In this document: one piece after another, positions 1 through 10,545 of the stretch
How positions within the stretch are numbered: the first letter of the stretch is position 1
Layout: each line of letters opens with the position of its first letter
Notes under the pieces: generated by a model
What the model was told of the DNA's origin: nothing
What the model saw: only the letters and a program-made list of their open reading frames with translations
The model's database searches: none
Made by a program: the position numbers and the translations under genes
Assembly (NCBI RefSeq): GCF_033807715.1
Contig: NC_084599.1
Span: 32,650,160-32,714,159, forward strand
DNA: 64,000 nt
Source: Cololabis saira
Lineage: Eukaryota; Chordata; Actinopteri; Beloniformes; Belonidae
Direction of reading: 5' to 3'

Positions 1-240
1 TGGGGCTTGAGGCACGAAGTTTTCTAGGGGGCGCTGTTGAGCTATTAGGCCACGCCCATTAATGCAAACCATGAAATATCAAATTTTTCGCCAGGCCTGG
101 CTTGCATTCAAAATTTGGTGACTTTTGGGACACGTTTAGGGGGGCAAAAAGGCCCTCATTTCGTCAGAAAAATAAAAACGAAAAAAAAAATTCCTACAGA
201 TACAATAGGGCCTTCGCTCGGGCCTTAATTACAGGATTTG
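1..240 (+). repeat. Interspersed teleost repeat (edge of window)
   Basis: The segment has the wording of a dispersed fish repeat: GGGGGCGCTGTTGAGCTAT, a 'ccacgcccatt' block, 'tttaggggggcaaaaaggcc', then an A-rich tail near 165-190 and 'agggccttcgctcgggcc'. No open reading frame is present. I recognise the pattern from other fish sequence but cannot give a family name. It may extend past the left edge. Confidence 0.45.
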
Positions 241-2579
241 GTCCCCATAGCTAGATGTCACAACTGTGAAGGGAGTGAACTTTTGCTGTACCATGTCAGT
301 TGTATTTATATAAAGTAATATGTTTATTTATTCTATCAACGTTTGATTAGCAGTCAGCTTTGCCAATGGCTAGTCATTATCATTTCCTAATCAGTCGTCA
401 TTATACGAAGCTTAGCGAAGCAATCTGCAGTTTGACTTAAGCCCTTGGCAGCTAAAGGCAGGCGTCACTTCTGATTTCATCACCAAAACAACATCTGGAA
501 CAAGATATTCTGCTGCAAACGTCCGCCGGCAGGGCTGCAGCTCCTATGAGTGATGCCGTGATAGTATGTCCTTTTACAGTCTGTGGTTGAATGACATCAC
601 ACCTGAGTTGGCTGTGATTAAGTTGGAATATCAGAAAGAGAACCTGGACCAGCTGTTGTTAGGAACAATGATCCACAATACTGTACAGCATTTAGCACAT
701 ACATCCAGCATAGCAACATTGACTTTACAACTGCAGGTCATAATGGTCAATTCCAATTTTTGCTCAAATCTGATTTTTTTTTGTCTGTTTTTCTTCTAAA
801 CAAAATCCAAGGGGAAAAATTGCGAAAATAAACATTTGCACAGAATTTATGCCTGGTCACGAAACTGTGCTCATAGACTTCCCTTAGATTGCAGCATTAA
901 CTTCTGCCTCTTTACCAGAGGCATCCAGATCATATTAAGCATTTCAGCAGGTTTCATTCCTGCAAGCCTCCAGCACTTCTTCCTCAGGTTCGATATTTTC
1001 ATCCTCCTCAGGGCCATGATCCAAAATTAGATCAAGTGGCTCATTCACAGTTAGTCACTTACTTATGGCGGTGCTACCACAGGATGGCATGTTTAGACAG
1101 AGAGGTGTTATTTATAGACCAAAGCTACAGGAGCTGATTGGTGTACTTGTGTTGGATACTGAGTACGTGTGAGAAACTTTCAGAGTGTGACTGTGGGAGT
1201 GATGTTGAATGCAAAAATTCTTTGTTCTTCTTTTTCTTTTTTTTTTTTGACATTACACATATCTGAGCACTAATTTCAGTTGTGTTTTGGCATTTCTTTA
1301 TTTCTTTAAAAAAAAAATGTTATCACAGAGAGTTGCCCATATTAATTAATAACCTTTGTGTCATATAAACGCATCGATTATGGTATCTCTTACAGACAGG
1401 CAGGTTTTGATTGATTGTGTTTAGCTTGGCCAAGAATACCTTACATTGATTTTCCTCCCCTGTAGCTCAATGAGGGTCACAATTGGATTAATGTTATAAA
1501 AAAAAGGGGGTGGGGGTGGGAGGTGGAGGGGAGAGGGGAGAGGGGGATTTCAAAAAAGTAGATGTGATGGTTTCAAAGAAAGTGAAATGGGGAAATCCAG
1601 ACCAAAACATGGAATACTCTGATGTTCAAATCAATATTTGCTGAAGGGAATATTTTCTTCTGGGCATGTCATTTTAGTCATGCCGGTCTTTGCCCCTGCT
1701 TGAGCTGTCTTATGTGTAAAATGTAGCAGTAGATATTTGAAAAGACGATTTTATAAACAGTACACATGAGTGGCTCATGTCAAAAAAGAAATTATAATAT
1801 TCATTACTTTTATTAACCTCATTCTTATGGTGTGTAGATGGTTGTGATATTTGTTTGAAAATAATCTCACACCCTTCATGAGGAGTTCATCCTCAGTTTG
1901 AAACTGTTAAACATGTGTTCAGACTTTTTCTGACCTCACGCTTTAGTTTTTTCTTTTCCAGTTAGTGAATATATAGTTTTGAGCAAGCTTTTATAAAAAG
2001 GTTATCTCCTCTGATTTAGCAGCAAAGCACAATTTTGAGTTTCCTGCTGGGTTATTTTTCAGATTCAAAGCTGGAGTGTCTTAGGAAGGCTGAAGCAATC
2101 CCTAAAGGTTTGAAGCCCGGTCTTACTAGAAAATGTGTTAGAGGTTATCCACATTTCTGAAGCATTGCCATGCTATCTCCTACACTGAGATGGCAGCCTA
2201 TCCCTGGCCTGTTGTGTTTGTGAAGTGCAAGACCACATAGGAAATGAAGGGAACTGTGACCCATCAATTATAAGGGATGAATGGATGACTCTGTCTTTGG
2301 TCAGACAAACATTTTCATAGTTATATAGTTACTAATACACTTATAAATATAATAAAGTTGGAAGTTGACGTAATCACTGGATGTTAATGTTCAACTGGAC
2401 TGAAACAGTTCTAACCTCAAGCTTTGAGCAAGATGCACTGGGAAAAGTTGATGCAGAAAAAAAAAACAACAACATAGTGGAGTCTGACATGCTTTGGTAA
2501 CTAAATCCATTCCCTTTACATGTATTCTTGGAGAAAAAGAGGGCCCGACTAAATGGTAAAGTCGAGCTGCAGCCGTATA
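241..2579. other. Non-genic stretch with one weak exon-like ORF and a G-rich tract
   Basis: No gene is recognisable. The + frame at 589-736 reads like coding sequence (LWLNDITPELAVIKLEYQ...) after a 'ttttacag' acceptor-like site, but no homologue is recognised and the possible donor (gtcata) is weak. Positions 1506-1547 form a G-rich run (see separate entry). The rest is AT-rich unique-looking DNA. Confidence 0.4.
1506..1547 (+). other. G-quadruplex-prone G-rich tract
   Basis: At least six runs of three or more G are separated by 1-4 bases (GGGGGTGGGGGTGGGAGGTG, then further GGGG runs). This fits the sequence rule for an intramolecular G-quadruplex on the + strand. No nearby gene is seen, so a function is not inferred. 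Confidence 0.5.
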
Positions 2580-3189
2580 TGGCGCTTTTGCATTAGTATC
2601 ACCTTAGCTCGGTTCTACCCGTTTTGCGCTTTCGCACTAGGGCTGAGACGAGTAGAGCCGCTCCAAGTCGATACTTTTTTCTGTAACCATTTCAGTGAGG
2701 TTCTGAAAGCGGGCTGAGCAGGGACTATTTCTGACGTCACCACCTCCTCGCCACCGATTGGTCGGGGGGCGGGGACGTCACCACCCTCCGTGCCTCTGAT
2801 TGGTCGGGGGGCGGGGCCGTCAGACGTTTGAATCAGGAAGCGGGAGTCAGCGCGAGGGGACTCGCAGCTCGCAGCGATTTTATTATAAAGCGCAAAACGT
2901 CTGTTTGGTGATCCAATTCTGAGGTGCAGATGTTCATAAACCTGGTGGCTGTCGAGAAAAAATTAAAAAAGCGATGTAGACGGGCTGTTTTTTTCTCAGC
3001 CGCTCGCGGCTCCAGCTGATTTCTGATCAGTGCCGACATGAACAAAGCGGTTGCGCAATCGAGTACGTCACAGCAGCTTCACCACAACCTGCCCACTTCT
3101 CCCCTGGCAGTGCGAAAACACACGTGTGGGGCCGTGTAAAGCCGCGCCGAGCCGTGCCGGGCTGAGCCGATACTAGTGGAAAAGTGCCA
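2580..3189. mobile_element. TIR DNA transposon (non-autonomous), CpG-rich core
   Basis: Imperfect inverted ends: the left starts TGGCGCTTTTGCATTAGTAT and the right, read in reverse complement, starts TGGCACTTTTCCACTAGTAT. The same trinucleotide ATA flanks both sides (2577-2579 and 3190-3192), a plausible 3-bp target duplication. The inside is CpG-rich with a duplicated 'gattggtcggggggcgggg' block near 2755 and 2799. The minus ORF at 2833-3045 lies inside the element and is not taken as a gene. Harbinger-like by TSD size, but the superfamily is not proven. Confidence 0.6.
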
Positions 3190-5078
3190 ATAGTTCCACC
3201 AACCTGTGGATGCAAACACACTGAACGACTTTAAGATACCAACATCCTCTGGCTGCAGAGAAACCCCAACTCATCTCCTTTTCCAGACTGGTGGTGTCAT
3301 GGTCTTGGGCTTTTGTTTTCCAACTCAACCTTGAAGACATCTCAGTGAAACGCCACTAATTACTGATGCCTGTCACCTGTGCTGTTCCCTTTAAGCATCA
3401 GGCTCACTTCCCGCCAGTGCCAGATCGTCAGCGTTTTCTCCCTGATTGTGTCTAGCCTTGTGGGGTCTATGCGCCACCTGTTTGTGCATGACCTGTTTCT
3501 GTCTGGTTGTTCCTTCCTGTTCCTCCTTGTTTGTTAGCTTTTACCTGTATTTTTTTGTGGGGGGTTGGACAAAGGACTGTTGTTATTTTTAACTCAGTTT
3601 GGATTCTGGATTTAACTAGTTAAATCCATTCCATAGTTGAAAGAAAACCAAAACTTTGAGGACTGCTTTTCTGAAGTTTCTGGAACAAGCTGCCCCAGAA
3701 CCACAGCTTGTCCCCTAACATTCTCCAGTAGATCTGCTTGCTCCCTACTAACCAACCACTTGAAGAGCCTGTATTTCCAGAAACGAAGTCACCTGAAACC
3801 ACTTCTGCTGCCCTCCGCAGCTGTTTTGACAAACCTGAATACATTTTGTTTTCTTGCCATATCCTTAGTGTCTCTTCCTGTGTGTCTGGCTTTACTGATA
3901 CATTAGATGTGGGTGAACAGCTGCTTCTCGAAGGCCACTGCTTATGTCTTTCCCTGTTGTCACTGTGTTAGCACACAACTGAATGCCCCAGACAAGGAAA
4001 TATAAAAAGCTTGCTGGTAATTAGTTCATCAAGGGCAGATGATTAGCAGCCATGGCCTGCAACTTACCACTTTCAAGCCTACAGAAGCAGTAATGGAGTA
4101 CTTAGTATTGCCCACATTATTTTACTTTTTTTTTTTTCTCAATTTTTGGCTTCATTTTTGTTAAATACTTATATAAAATGGCTCTATGTTGTTAACGTTT
4201 GCACATGTAGGCTGCATCTGTAAAGGGAAATGAGCATGGAAGATGTAGCCATGACAACGAGAGGCATTGTCATGATGTATTCTGTTATCATGATTGTGTC
4301 TTGTTTTTTTTAAATGCTTCATTCAGAAAAGCATCATGAAGTTATGTTTTCATCTGCAGCTGGAGGTACTAGATGATGCATTCATTCTTTTTAATCTGTC
4401 GGACCGGTCTGTGTTGCAGCTAATGGAGCTGGCTGAGACCCTCGAGGGGATGAATCTGCTACACGGTGGGGGTTATTGTGTACTTACAGCAGCAGCATTA
4501 GCCTTCTGTCATTTGGATACATGACCCTCAGCTGAAGTAAACAGAATGTTTCGAATCCAGTGAATCCAGAGTGGTTTCCTTAAACGTGGAGCGATATTGG
4601 TGCATTTAGAGTTAGTGGAGCTTTCACACAGCAGTATGTTTTAGTCAAGTAAATTGAAAATTGAAAAGGTCAAGTTTCTTTTGAAAGGGCTCTCACATAA
4701 TTCAACAGCACCATTGTACTCCATTGATTTCAACAGGTTTGTAAGGAACAGGGATTTTTTTACTTATTCTGAAATACTCTTCACTTTTAACTGAGAATGT
4801 TTTTTTTTAAACTGTAAGAGGCAAGAATAGGTGGGGTCCTCTTTATTTGCATGTCTGAAACCTGTCTTTTAAAGACATTAATTTATGTGTTCAGTGCGTG
4901 TATAAAAGACCTTGCCAATGAATTACTAGAAAGAGACTGTGCACAAGCGCTAACCCAAAAGGTGAAATGATTAACACAAATAAGTGGATCCTTTCACTGA
5001 TACCTGCACAGTACCCAACTGTCAAAAGGTTGAGTCTCATCAAATGTTTCTTCTTTTTTTTTTTGCTCCCTGTGGCAG
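3190..5078. other. Non-genic stretch, one unplaced ORF
   Basis: No recognised gene. A + ORF at 4294-4524 contains a coding-looking stretch (LEVLDDAFILFNLSDRSV, from about 4361, after 'catctgcag'), but I do not recognise it. Its possible donors leave phase 0 or 1, whereas the exon at 5079 needs phase 2, so the two do not join. Nothing else stands out. Confidence 0.35.
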
Positions 5079-5187
5079 TAAAACTCCATCTGTCTTTATT
5101 ATATCTCAAGCTCCACCTGGGAGAGAGACGATGCGTTCTCTTGAACAGATCCGTGACAGTCTGTCAACAGTGGTGACACTGCCATAA
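5079..5187 (+). CDS. Candidate terminal coding exon of an unidentified gene
   Basis: A T-rich tract (5047-5064) and 'gctccctgtggcag' form a good 3' splice site at 5078/5079. Reading with one base completing a split codon gives 35 residues (KTPSVFIISQAPPGRETMRS, then LEQIRDSLSTVVTLP) and a TAA at 5185-5187. An AATAAA follows only 39 bases after the stop, with GT-rich sequence after it, as expected at a real 3' end. I do not recognise the protein and could not find a matching upstream exon of phase 2. It could be a real last exon of a gene starting left of the window, or a chance ORF. Confidence 0.35.
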
Positions 5188-5225
5188 AAAGAAACAACAG
5201 ATTTCCTCTTAAAACCTGCATAAAA

Positions 5226-5231
5226 AATAAA
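5226..5231 (+). promoter_or_regulatory. Possible poly(A) signal AATAAA
   Basis: Canonical AATAAA 39 bases after the stop of the candidate terminal exon, followed by GTGTGTGATCGGTGTATT, which resembles a GU-rich downstream element. Only meaningful if that exon is real. Confidence 0.35.
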
Positions 5232-5969
5232 GTGTGTGATCGGTGTATTAAATCACCCTGGTAGTTTTTAGGAACATATCCGTCTTGAACTTTGAACTAT
5301 TACAAATCCCCCTGCGGAAGATACAATCTTTCGTTTTTTCTTAACTTTGAAAAGGAGATGCTTTGAAGGAATGAGAAAAAGAGAAGGAAATGGGACATGA
5401 TGTATGGAAGCAGTTGCGGAAGTGGGTCGGAATAAGTGAAATCATGAATGCATACAGAAGCTCCACTCCAGGCATCTGCACAAATTTAACAATTTTCGAC
5501 AACCATGAAATGACATTGATGCAGTGAGTATGTGTCCCCTTAAGTAGAAGTGCAATAACTTACATCCATTTGCTGTTTAAACAATTTAACTGTAACCACA
5601 ATCCAAACTTTAGCCATAATAAAGCAACAAATTATCTTCAAACAAATACCCACTTCCAAGGTGCGAAGCACAGAAGCACTCCGATATGCATACTGAATGA
5701 GACGAGAGGCTGATCCAGCACCGATCAAGCACCTGATCCTCTTTCTGCAGCGACCAATATCTCATTTCCATTTAAATTAAAGATACCCAGGTCGGCAAGA
5801 TGATACAAACTATCATTAATGATTTTTCTTTTTTTTAATAACAGCTGTAAAATGAGCTTTTATTATCAATAAATTATTATTTTATCCCATCTAATGAGTG
5901 CATATATGTGCCCTCATTAGACATGTGTATATATATTGACTGTCTATAGTGGGATCGACAGTTAAACCC
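5232..5969. other. Non-genic stretch
   Basis: No coding exon, RNA gene or transposon end is recognised here. A short minus ORF (5540-5728) has no recognisable features. Confidence 0.4.
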
Positions 5970-6297
5970 TGGAAATCCATCCATCAATCCTTTCATTATC
6001 TAAACCCAGTTATTCCTACTCAGGAATACAGGATACTGGAGCTTTTCCCAGATTTCAAAAGGTGGATGCACACCCTGGATGGGTCGCCAGTCCATCACAG
6101 AACCACATATGGACCACAATCACACCTATAAGAGGTTTAGAATCGCCAGGTAACCTTATCTGTTGAGAAAACCCAGACAGGCACAGAGGTAACATGCAAA
6201 CTCCACTCTAGAAGATCCGTGTTGGGATTCAAACCAGGAACCCTCTTTCCCTTGTGAGGGAGCAGTGCCCATCACCAAGGCACTGTGCTGCCCAGTC
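5970..6297 (+). repeat. CATCC-headed teleost interspersed repeat, old copy
   Basis: Starts 'atccatccatcaatcc', then 'tcgccagtccatcacag', 'caatcacacctataagaggtttagaatcgccag', 'aacatgcaaactccactc' and 'ggattcaaaccaggaaccctc'. The same word order recurs at 26203-26541 and in pieces at 39843, 48877, 60240 and 60820, so it is a dispersed family. It is probably a LINE 3' end or a derived SINE; the class is not proven. Confidence 0.6.
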
Positions 6298-8094
6298 CTC
6301 AGGTTATAACTGATGATATGCTTTTATAACCAAAGATACACTGCTATATGTAAAAATAGGGAAACAGCATCAAAAATTATTATTGCAGCTAGATGTTATT
6401 TGAAATGTACAGGTTGTGCCTTCCTCGCTGGTTGACAGAAGTTAATACTTTTGATTGTTGAGTAAAAACCAAGGGTGCACACTTTTGCTACCGGGAAATG
6501 TAGGTAACATCTGTTGAGTAGCTCAACATTTTTTAGAGCAAACAATCCAATAAAATGTTTGATAATAATGCAGAAATAAGAAAAGTTGAAGTTCCTCCAC
6601 TGACCACTAGGGGCTGACTCCAAAAGTCGGCCAGTCGCCCAAAAGTTAAAATGCATAAAGCAACAAATCTTTGTATAATTAGGGATGTGGTCTCTTGATT
6701 GTACCTCTAAGGCTGATGCTGGTTGGGTTGCTCGACAGCAGAGGATATAATCCCACGTGAAACTGGCCATGCGATGGTTGCTAATCCCTAATCCTCGGTG
6801 CAACTCTGGCAGAACTCGTTTTGGACCTTGTTTCAGCAGTGACGCTTGAAAAAAAATATTGTTTTAAGTGCTTTGAACAGAATGAATGTAAATTATATTA
6901 ATTAACATCATAGGCTAGCATAAGCTTATCCATCCAAGCTACAATAGCTAACTATGCTTTAAGTGTCTATGTTCCAGTTGGTTTCTGAATGTGCTCGTTC
7001 CATCTGTTTGCAACATGGTGCTGTGCAGTATGAGGCAAAAGAGCTTTATAAATCGCTCTACAGAAAACCTATGGGTGACAGGCGGTTCGTCCAGTTCTTT
7101 TTAGACCGTTTATGGTGACACATAAAACCACAATGCGACATAAAAACTCACATGAAATATTACACCCTGTTGCATTGTCACGTGGTTTAACCTCAAGCTG
7201 ACAGTAAGTTTGACCTTAGTTAATAAATCTTTAATATAAGAAAACACAGGCCAATCCAAAAGGCTAGATATCAAAATCATGGCGTATTTCATGATCCTGA
7301 AATGAGTTTCTGAATGTCAGCCTCAGCAAGGGTAAAAACACCACCGCTGAAACGAAAGCTAGAAATCTGTAACTCCTGTTTTTTCCAGACAGTTTGAGTG
7401 TGAATCAGTTGAACCTGTGCTTGCATCATGTTCAAAGTGAAACTTGAATGTTGTGCTTTCGGCTGAAGGATCAAAGCGACTGAGGGAGAGCGCGTTGTTG
7501 GGACACGGTTGGCAGGATTTCTTTGTCGCAAACACTGCTCATCTGACTGTTTCAGTGGTACGTCGAGTAAAGCGACACCGGCAGTCAGAGCTGTGAGAAA
7601 CACACCAGCCGGTAGGGTCTGAAACTGTACGGGTGCAAAAAAGAACATTTGTTGACTATGTTTCTAATATAATAAGTAAGCAAAAAAGAAAGAAGGGCAG
7701 ACATTCTTCAAGCAACTGAGGAAGTCTTTGCAGGATGTGATCAGACTTTTGACGATTACACAGTCATAAAATACAATAGCTAGACTACAAATACTGTAAA
7801 AACTCTTATTTTGATGATTACTGCACATCTGAGAGCTCACTGGTGCAAAAGGCAGAGGCACTTGTCTACAGATATGCAGGAAAATGAGTGGAATGAGTCA
7901 TCCCTGACAGCTCTCCTGTCAAGCGAGTGAGCGACGTGCGGCGGCACAAACCAGTGGAACGACTCAGGCCTGACCCCTACAGTAGCGGCCGAAGCCGCTC
8001 TGCTGCCACGGAGTCGTCTCCATAAATCAATATAAAGCTGCTGTGGAAAATCATTTTCTCTCTCCGGGCTGAAACATCTCTATCCTGACGCGAG
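6298..8094. other. Non-genic stretch
   Basis: No gene recognised. The 135-aa (6396-6803) and 119-aa (7289-7648) minus ORFs have no domain, no splice context and, for the first, repeat-like wording ('ccactaggggctgactcc'). Both were rejected as genes. Confidence 0.4.
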
Positions 8095-8340
8095 GTCCTC
8101 TCTTCCAGGACAGCGCCGCCGTTTTCATCCAGAAGGAACGATCGGGATCACCGAATGATTTGACGAGTGTGAGGATGATGTGAATCATATGCTCTGACCT
8201 TCACCGCCACCAGATCTCGACACAATTGAACACCTACGAGAGATAAAGTACTGAGGTGTTAGACAGCGCTCTCCATCATCATCCACAAAATATGAGGGAA
8301 CATCTCTGGAATGATTCTCTCCATCAAGGTGACGACTTCA
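8095..8340 (+). pseudogene. Tc1-like transposase fragment (C-terminal part)
   Basis: The wording 'cttcaccgccaccagatctcgacacaattgaacacctacgagag' and then 'gtgttagacagcgctctccatcatcatcc' is the DNA behind the conserved end of fish Tc1/mariner transposases (the ...NPIEHL... motif followed by RRVRQRSP). Translation is broken by stops and indels and only the last part is present. No terminal inverted repeats were found. It is a dead remnant, on + strand. Confidence 0.55.
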
Positions 8341-9164
8341 AGCTGGTGACGTAGCTAAAGTGAATGATATTTTCACCTCAGTCCTTGGTTACAGGGGGTC
8401 AAAAATCATGTTAATAAATTTTGCAAGCATGTTTTTTTCTTTTATTACTAATATTATTGTAACTGCACTACTTTATAATGTAGTTTCCATTAAAAGAAAT
8501 GATAAAATCCCAATTTGTTCAAAGCAAACTGATCCACGTTTGTCTAATTTATGACCAAAGATCAAAACCAGTATTCGATCCTCAGACCATGTTTCTGTTT
8601 TGGTCCTCCTGTAAGGTGGAGAAAGTGGCTCATTCATCCCTATTTGGCTCTCGGTGCTCTAAATAATCCTGTTTTTTAGGTATAGCTTTTTAGGGTCTGG
8701 GCCTGGGAGCTTATTTAATCTTTTCAGGAACACTTTCTGCTCCTAGGATGGGTCATTTTTCACTGGACTGAGTTAAAAGAAAGAAAAAAAGAAAGAAAAC
8801 CCTTAGCCATCACATTGTTCTACCAACACATCACTCTGATATCTGCATTTTAAACTTACAAATATTTATCCCAGTGTTTCTTCATTTTTCCTCTTTTTGT
8901 TACCAAAGAGCCTGATGTCACAATATCATGCAAGTTCATGGTTTTATGTGAATGGTCCAGTATATATTTGGAAGTCACTTGGAAGGTAGGATAAGAACAT
9001 GGTTTGCTTTAGAAAATCTAAACATGTTTAAAAGTCATATTTCTATTTGATAATTGAATAAGGAAACAACTTTTGTAAAGTTTTCAAACTGTACACTTTT
9101 ATCAATTTATTTGTTACGGCTTTGGTGATGACCAAAAGCAAACACGAGACTGTGGGATGAAGAC
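8341..9164. other. Non-genic stretch
   Basis: AT-rich DNA with no recognised gene, splice structure or repeat ends. An AAAG-rich run lies at 8776-8800. Confidence 0.4.
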
Positions 9165-9267
9165 TTAAAGGGGACCTATTATGAAAAACCTGTTTTTTCT
9201 TGCTTAAACATATATAAAGTGGTCTCCCCTCAGCCTGCCAACTCTAGCCAGGCACATTAGTGAAACG

Positions 9268-9899
9268 ATCGTTCACTTTGTGAGACAAGCGCCAAATTTT
9301 GCACAAAGTATGTTCTAGGTCTACTTTTTCAAAAAAGCCCATTAGCCACGCAAAAAAAACAATATGGCTGCTGTTTTCCAAAATGGCTGCAGGCAAAAGA
9401 CAGTTTATATGGTTTTTGACCTGGATTGTGATTATATATTTCGATTTTTATTGTTTTGGCATCAAGTTATAGTCCCCCCCCTCCCATTTCTGTATCACAT
9501 TTTTTCTAATCATCACAATTGCAGGCACACGGCTGTGTGCGCTGGAGGCCAAAACGGTAGCCCTTGCATCTTCCGCAACATTCCTTTTTGCACTTGCACT
9601 TCGTGAGTTGTTCACAGCTCTGGGCAATTGGTGGGAGTGTCATCCACACTACTATTTCATTTGTATTGACATCAAAGAATTGGTTATGCCAAAACACATG
9701 CATTTGGATTAAGGAATCATAAAATATGTTCAGCAATTAAAGTTCTACACTGACAACCTTGTTTTAGCTTTCATAAGACAGCCATCTTGAAAAACGGCCG
9801 CCATCTTGGATTTTCAGGTGGCTAACAGGCTTTTTTGCATAAGTAGGTACTAGGCAATGTTCATGCAAAATTTGGTGCTTGTCTCACAAAGTGAACGAT
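9268..9899. mobile_element. Nested TIR element inside the TTAA element
   Basis: Long inverted ends: the left reads ATCGTTCACTTTGTGAGACA and the right ends TGTCTCACAAAGTGAACGAT. The similarity continues for roughly 120 bp on each side (for example 'atggctgctgttttccaaaatggc' against 'gccatcttgaaaaacggccgcc'). It sits inside the TTAA-flanked element, so it inserted later. A clean target duplication is not visible. Confidence 0.6.
9509..9616 (-). pseudogene. Cys-rich CXC-like (tesmin/TSO1-type) remnant carried by the nested element
   Basis: On the minus strand the frame gives a 36-residue Cys-rich end: CEQLTKCKCKKECCGRCKGY, then RFGLQRTQPCACNCDD. The CxCKKxCC..RCKxxxxxLxxxxPCxCxC spacing looks like a CXC (tesmin/TSO1-like) zinc-binding module, which also occurs at the C-terminus of some transposon-encoded proteins. 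The upstream part of the ORF (9617-9736) has no recognisable domain, so only the tail of the original protein is left. The function as a DNA-binding tail is an inference from family knowledge. Confidence 0.45.
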
Positions 9900-10487
9900 T
9901 CTCCTAAAAACCTGACTTAATTTCCCTCACTACTCAGAGAAGGAGGAAAGCAACCAAATTCTGCAGTGTTTGTACAGCCGCCCGGATGAGCCGTCCAGTG
10001 TGATGTGGCTTCTACGAGCCGTTCAGATTCTGCTCCCTTTCGTTACGTAACCTAAATGCAATTTACATAGGTTGGCCTCCGATGCGTGAAACCACGCCCA
10101 CAACTAACTCTGGCCGGAACAACAACTACAACTCCGCCGGCCGGAGCTTCCGCCATTTTTTCGTAGCAGTGTAACGCATCATTCAGGCAGCCAATCAGCA
10201 CAGAGCCTCATTATCATAGCCCCACCCACTCAGAATCGCGCATAGAGAATGAGGTTAGAGACTGGGATGATAAATACATGGTTTAGAGGCTGAATTTACA
10301 AATTATTTAGCAAAAACAATCAAAAGCTTGTTTTTAAGAAATTCAAGGCCTGTTTAAAATAGTTATTAGATGCCATAATAGGTCCCCTTTAAGGGGATTT
10401 ATTTAGGTAGAGGGGGAGTGAAGACAGGAAGACAGGAGACAGGAAGACAAGGGTGTATCTGGGGTCCAGGTCGAAGGGCAGAGAGGA

Positions 10488-10545
10488 GAGTCCAGAGGGG
10501 GGTCCAGAGGGGGGTCCAGACAGGGGTCCAGAGGGGCGGGGCTCG
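10488..10545 (+). repeat. Short G-rich minisatellite
   Basis: About four copies of a 12-14 bp unit of the form GGGGTCCAGAGG follow each other. The G runs also meet the rule for G-quadruplex formation. The overlapping ORFs on both strands are by-products of the repeat. Confidence 0.6.

Larger units (their letters stand above)
9169..10388. mobile_element. TTAA-flanked TIR transposon with a second element nested inside
   Basis: The left end AGGGGACCTATTATG is the exact reverse complement of the right end CATAATAGGTCCCCT. Both are bordered by TTAA (9165-9168 and 10389-10392), the target duplication used by piggyBac and Kolobok-type transposons. The core is interrupted by an inner palindromic element at 9268-9899. 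No outer transposase remains, so this is a non-autonomous copy. Confidence 0.75.

Noticed and set aside
2833..3221. Minus ORFs in the CpG-rich block at 2.8-3.2 kb
   Set aside because: They lie wholly inside a TIR element and show no recognisable protein domain.
4294..5187. Joining the 4361 ORF to the terminal exon at 5079 as one gene
   Set aside because: All donor candidates after 4361 leave phase 0 or 1, while the exon at 5079 needs two bases carried over.
6396..6803. 135-aa minus ORF
   Set aside because: No domain, no splice or promoter context, and part of it reads like a dispersed repeat ('ccactaggggctgactcc').
7289..7648. 119-aa minus ORF
   Set aside because: Ordinary composition but no recognisable motif, no Kozak or splice support and no continuation; length is within chance for AT-balanced DNA.
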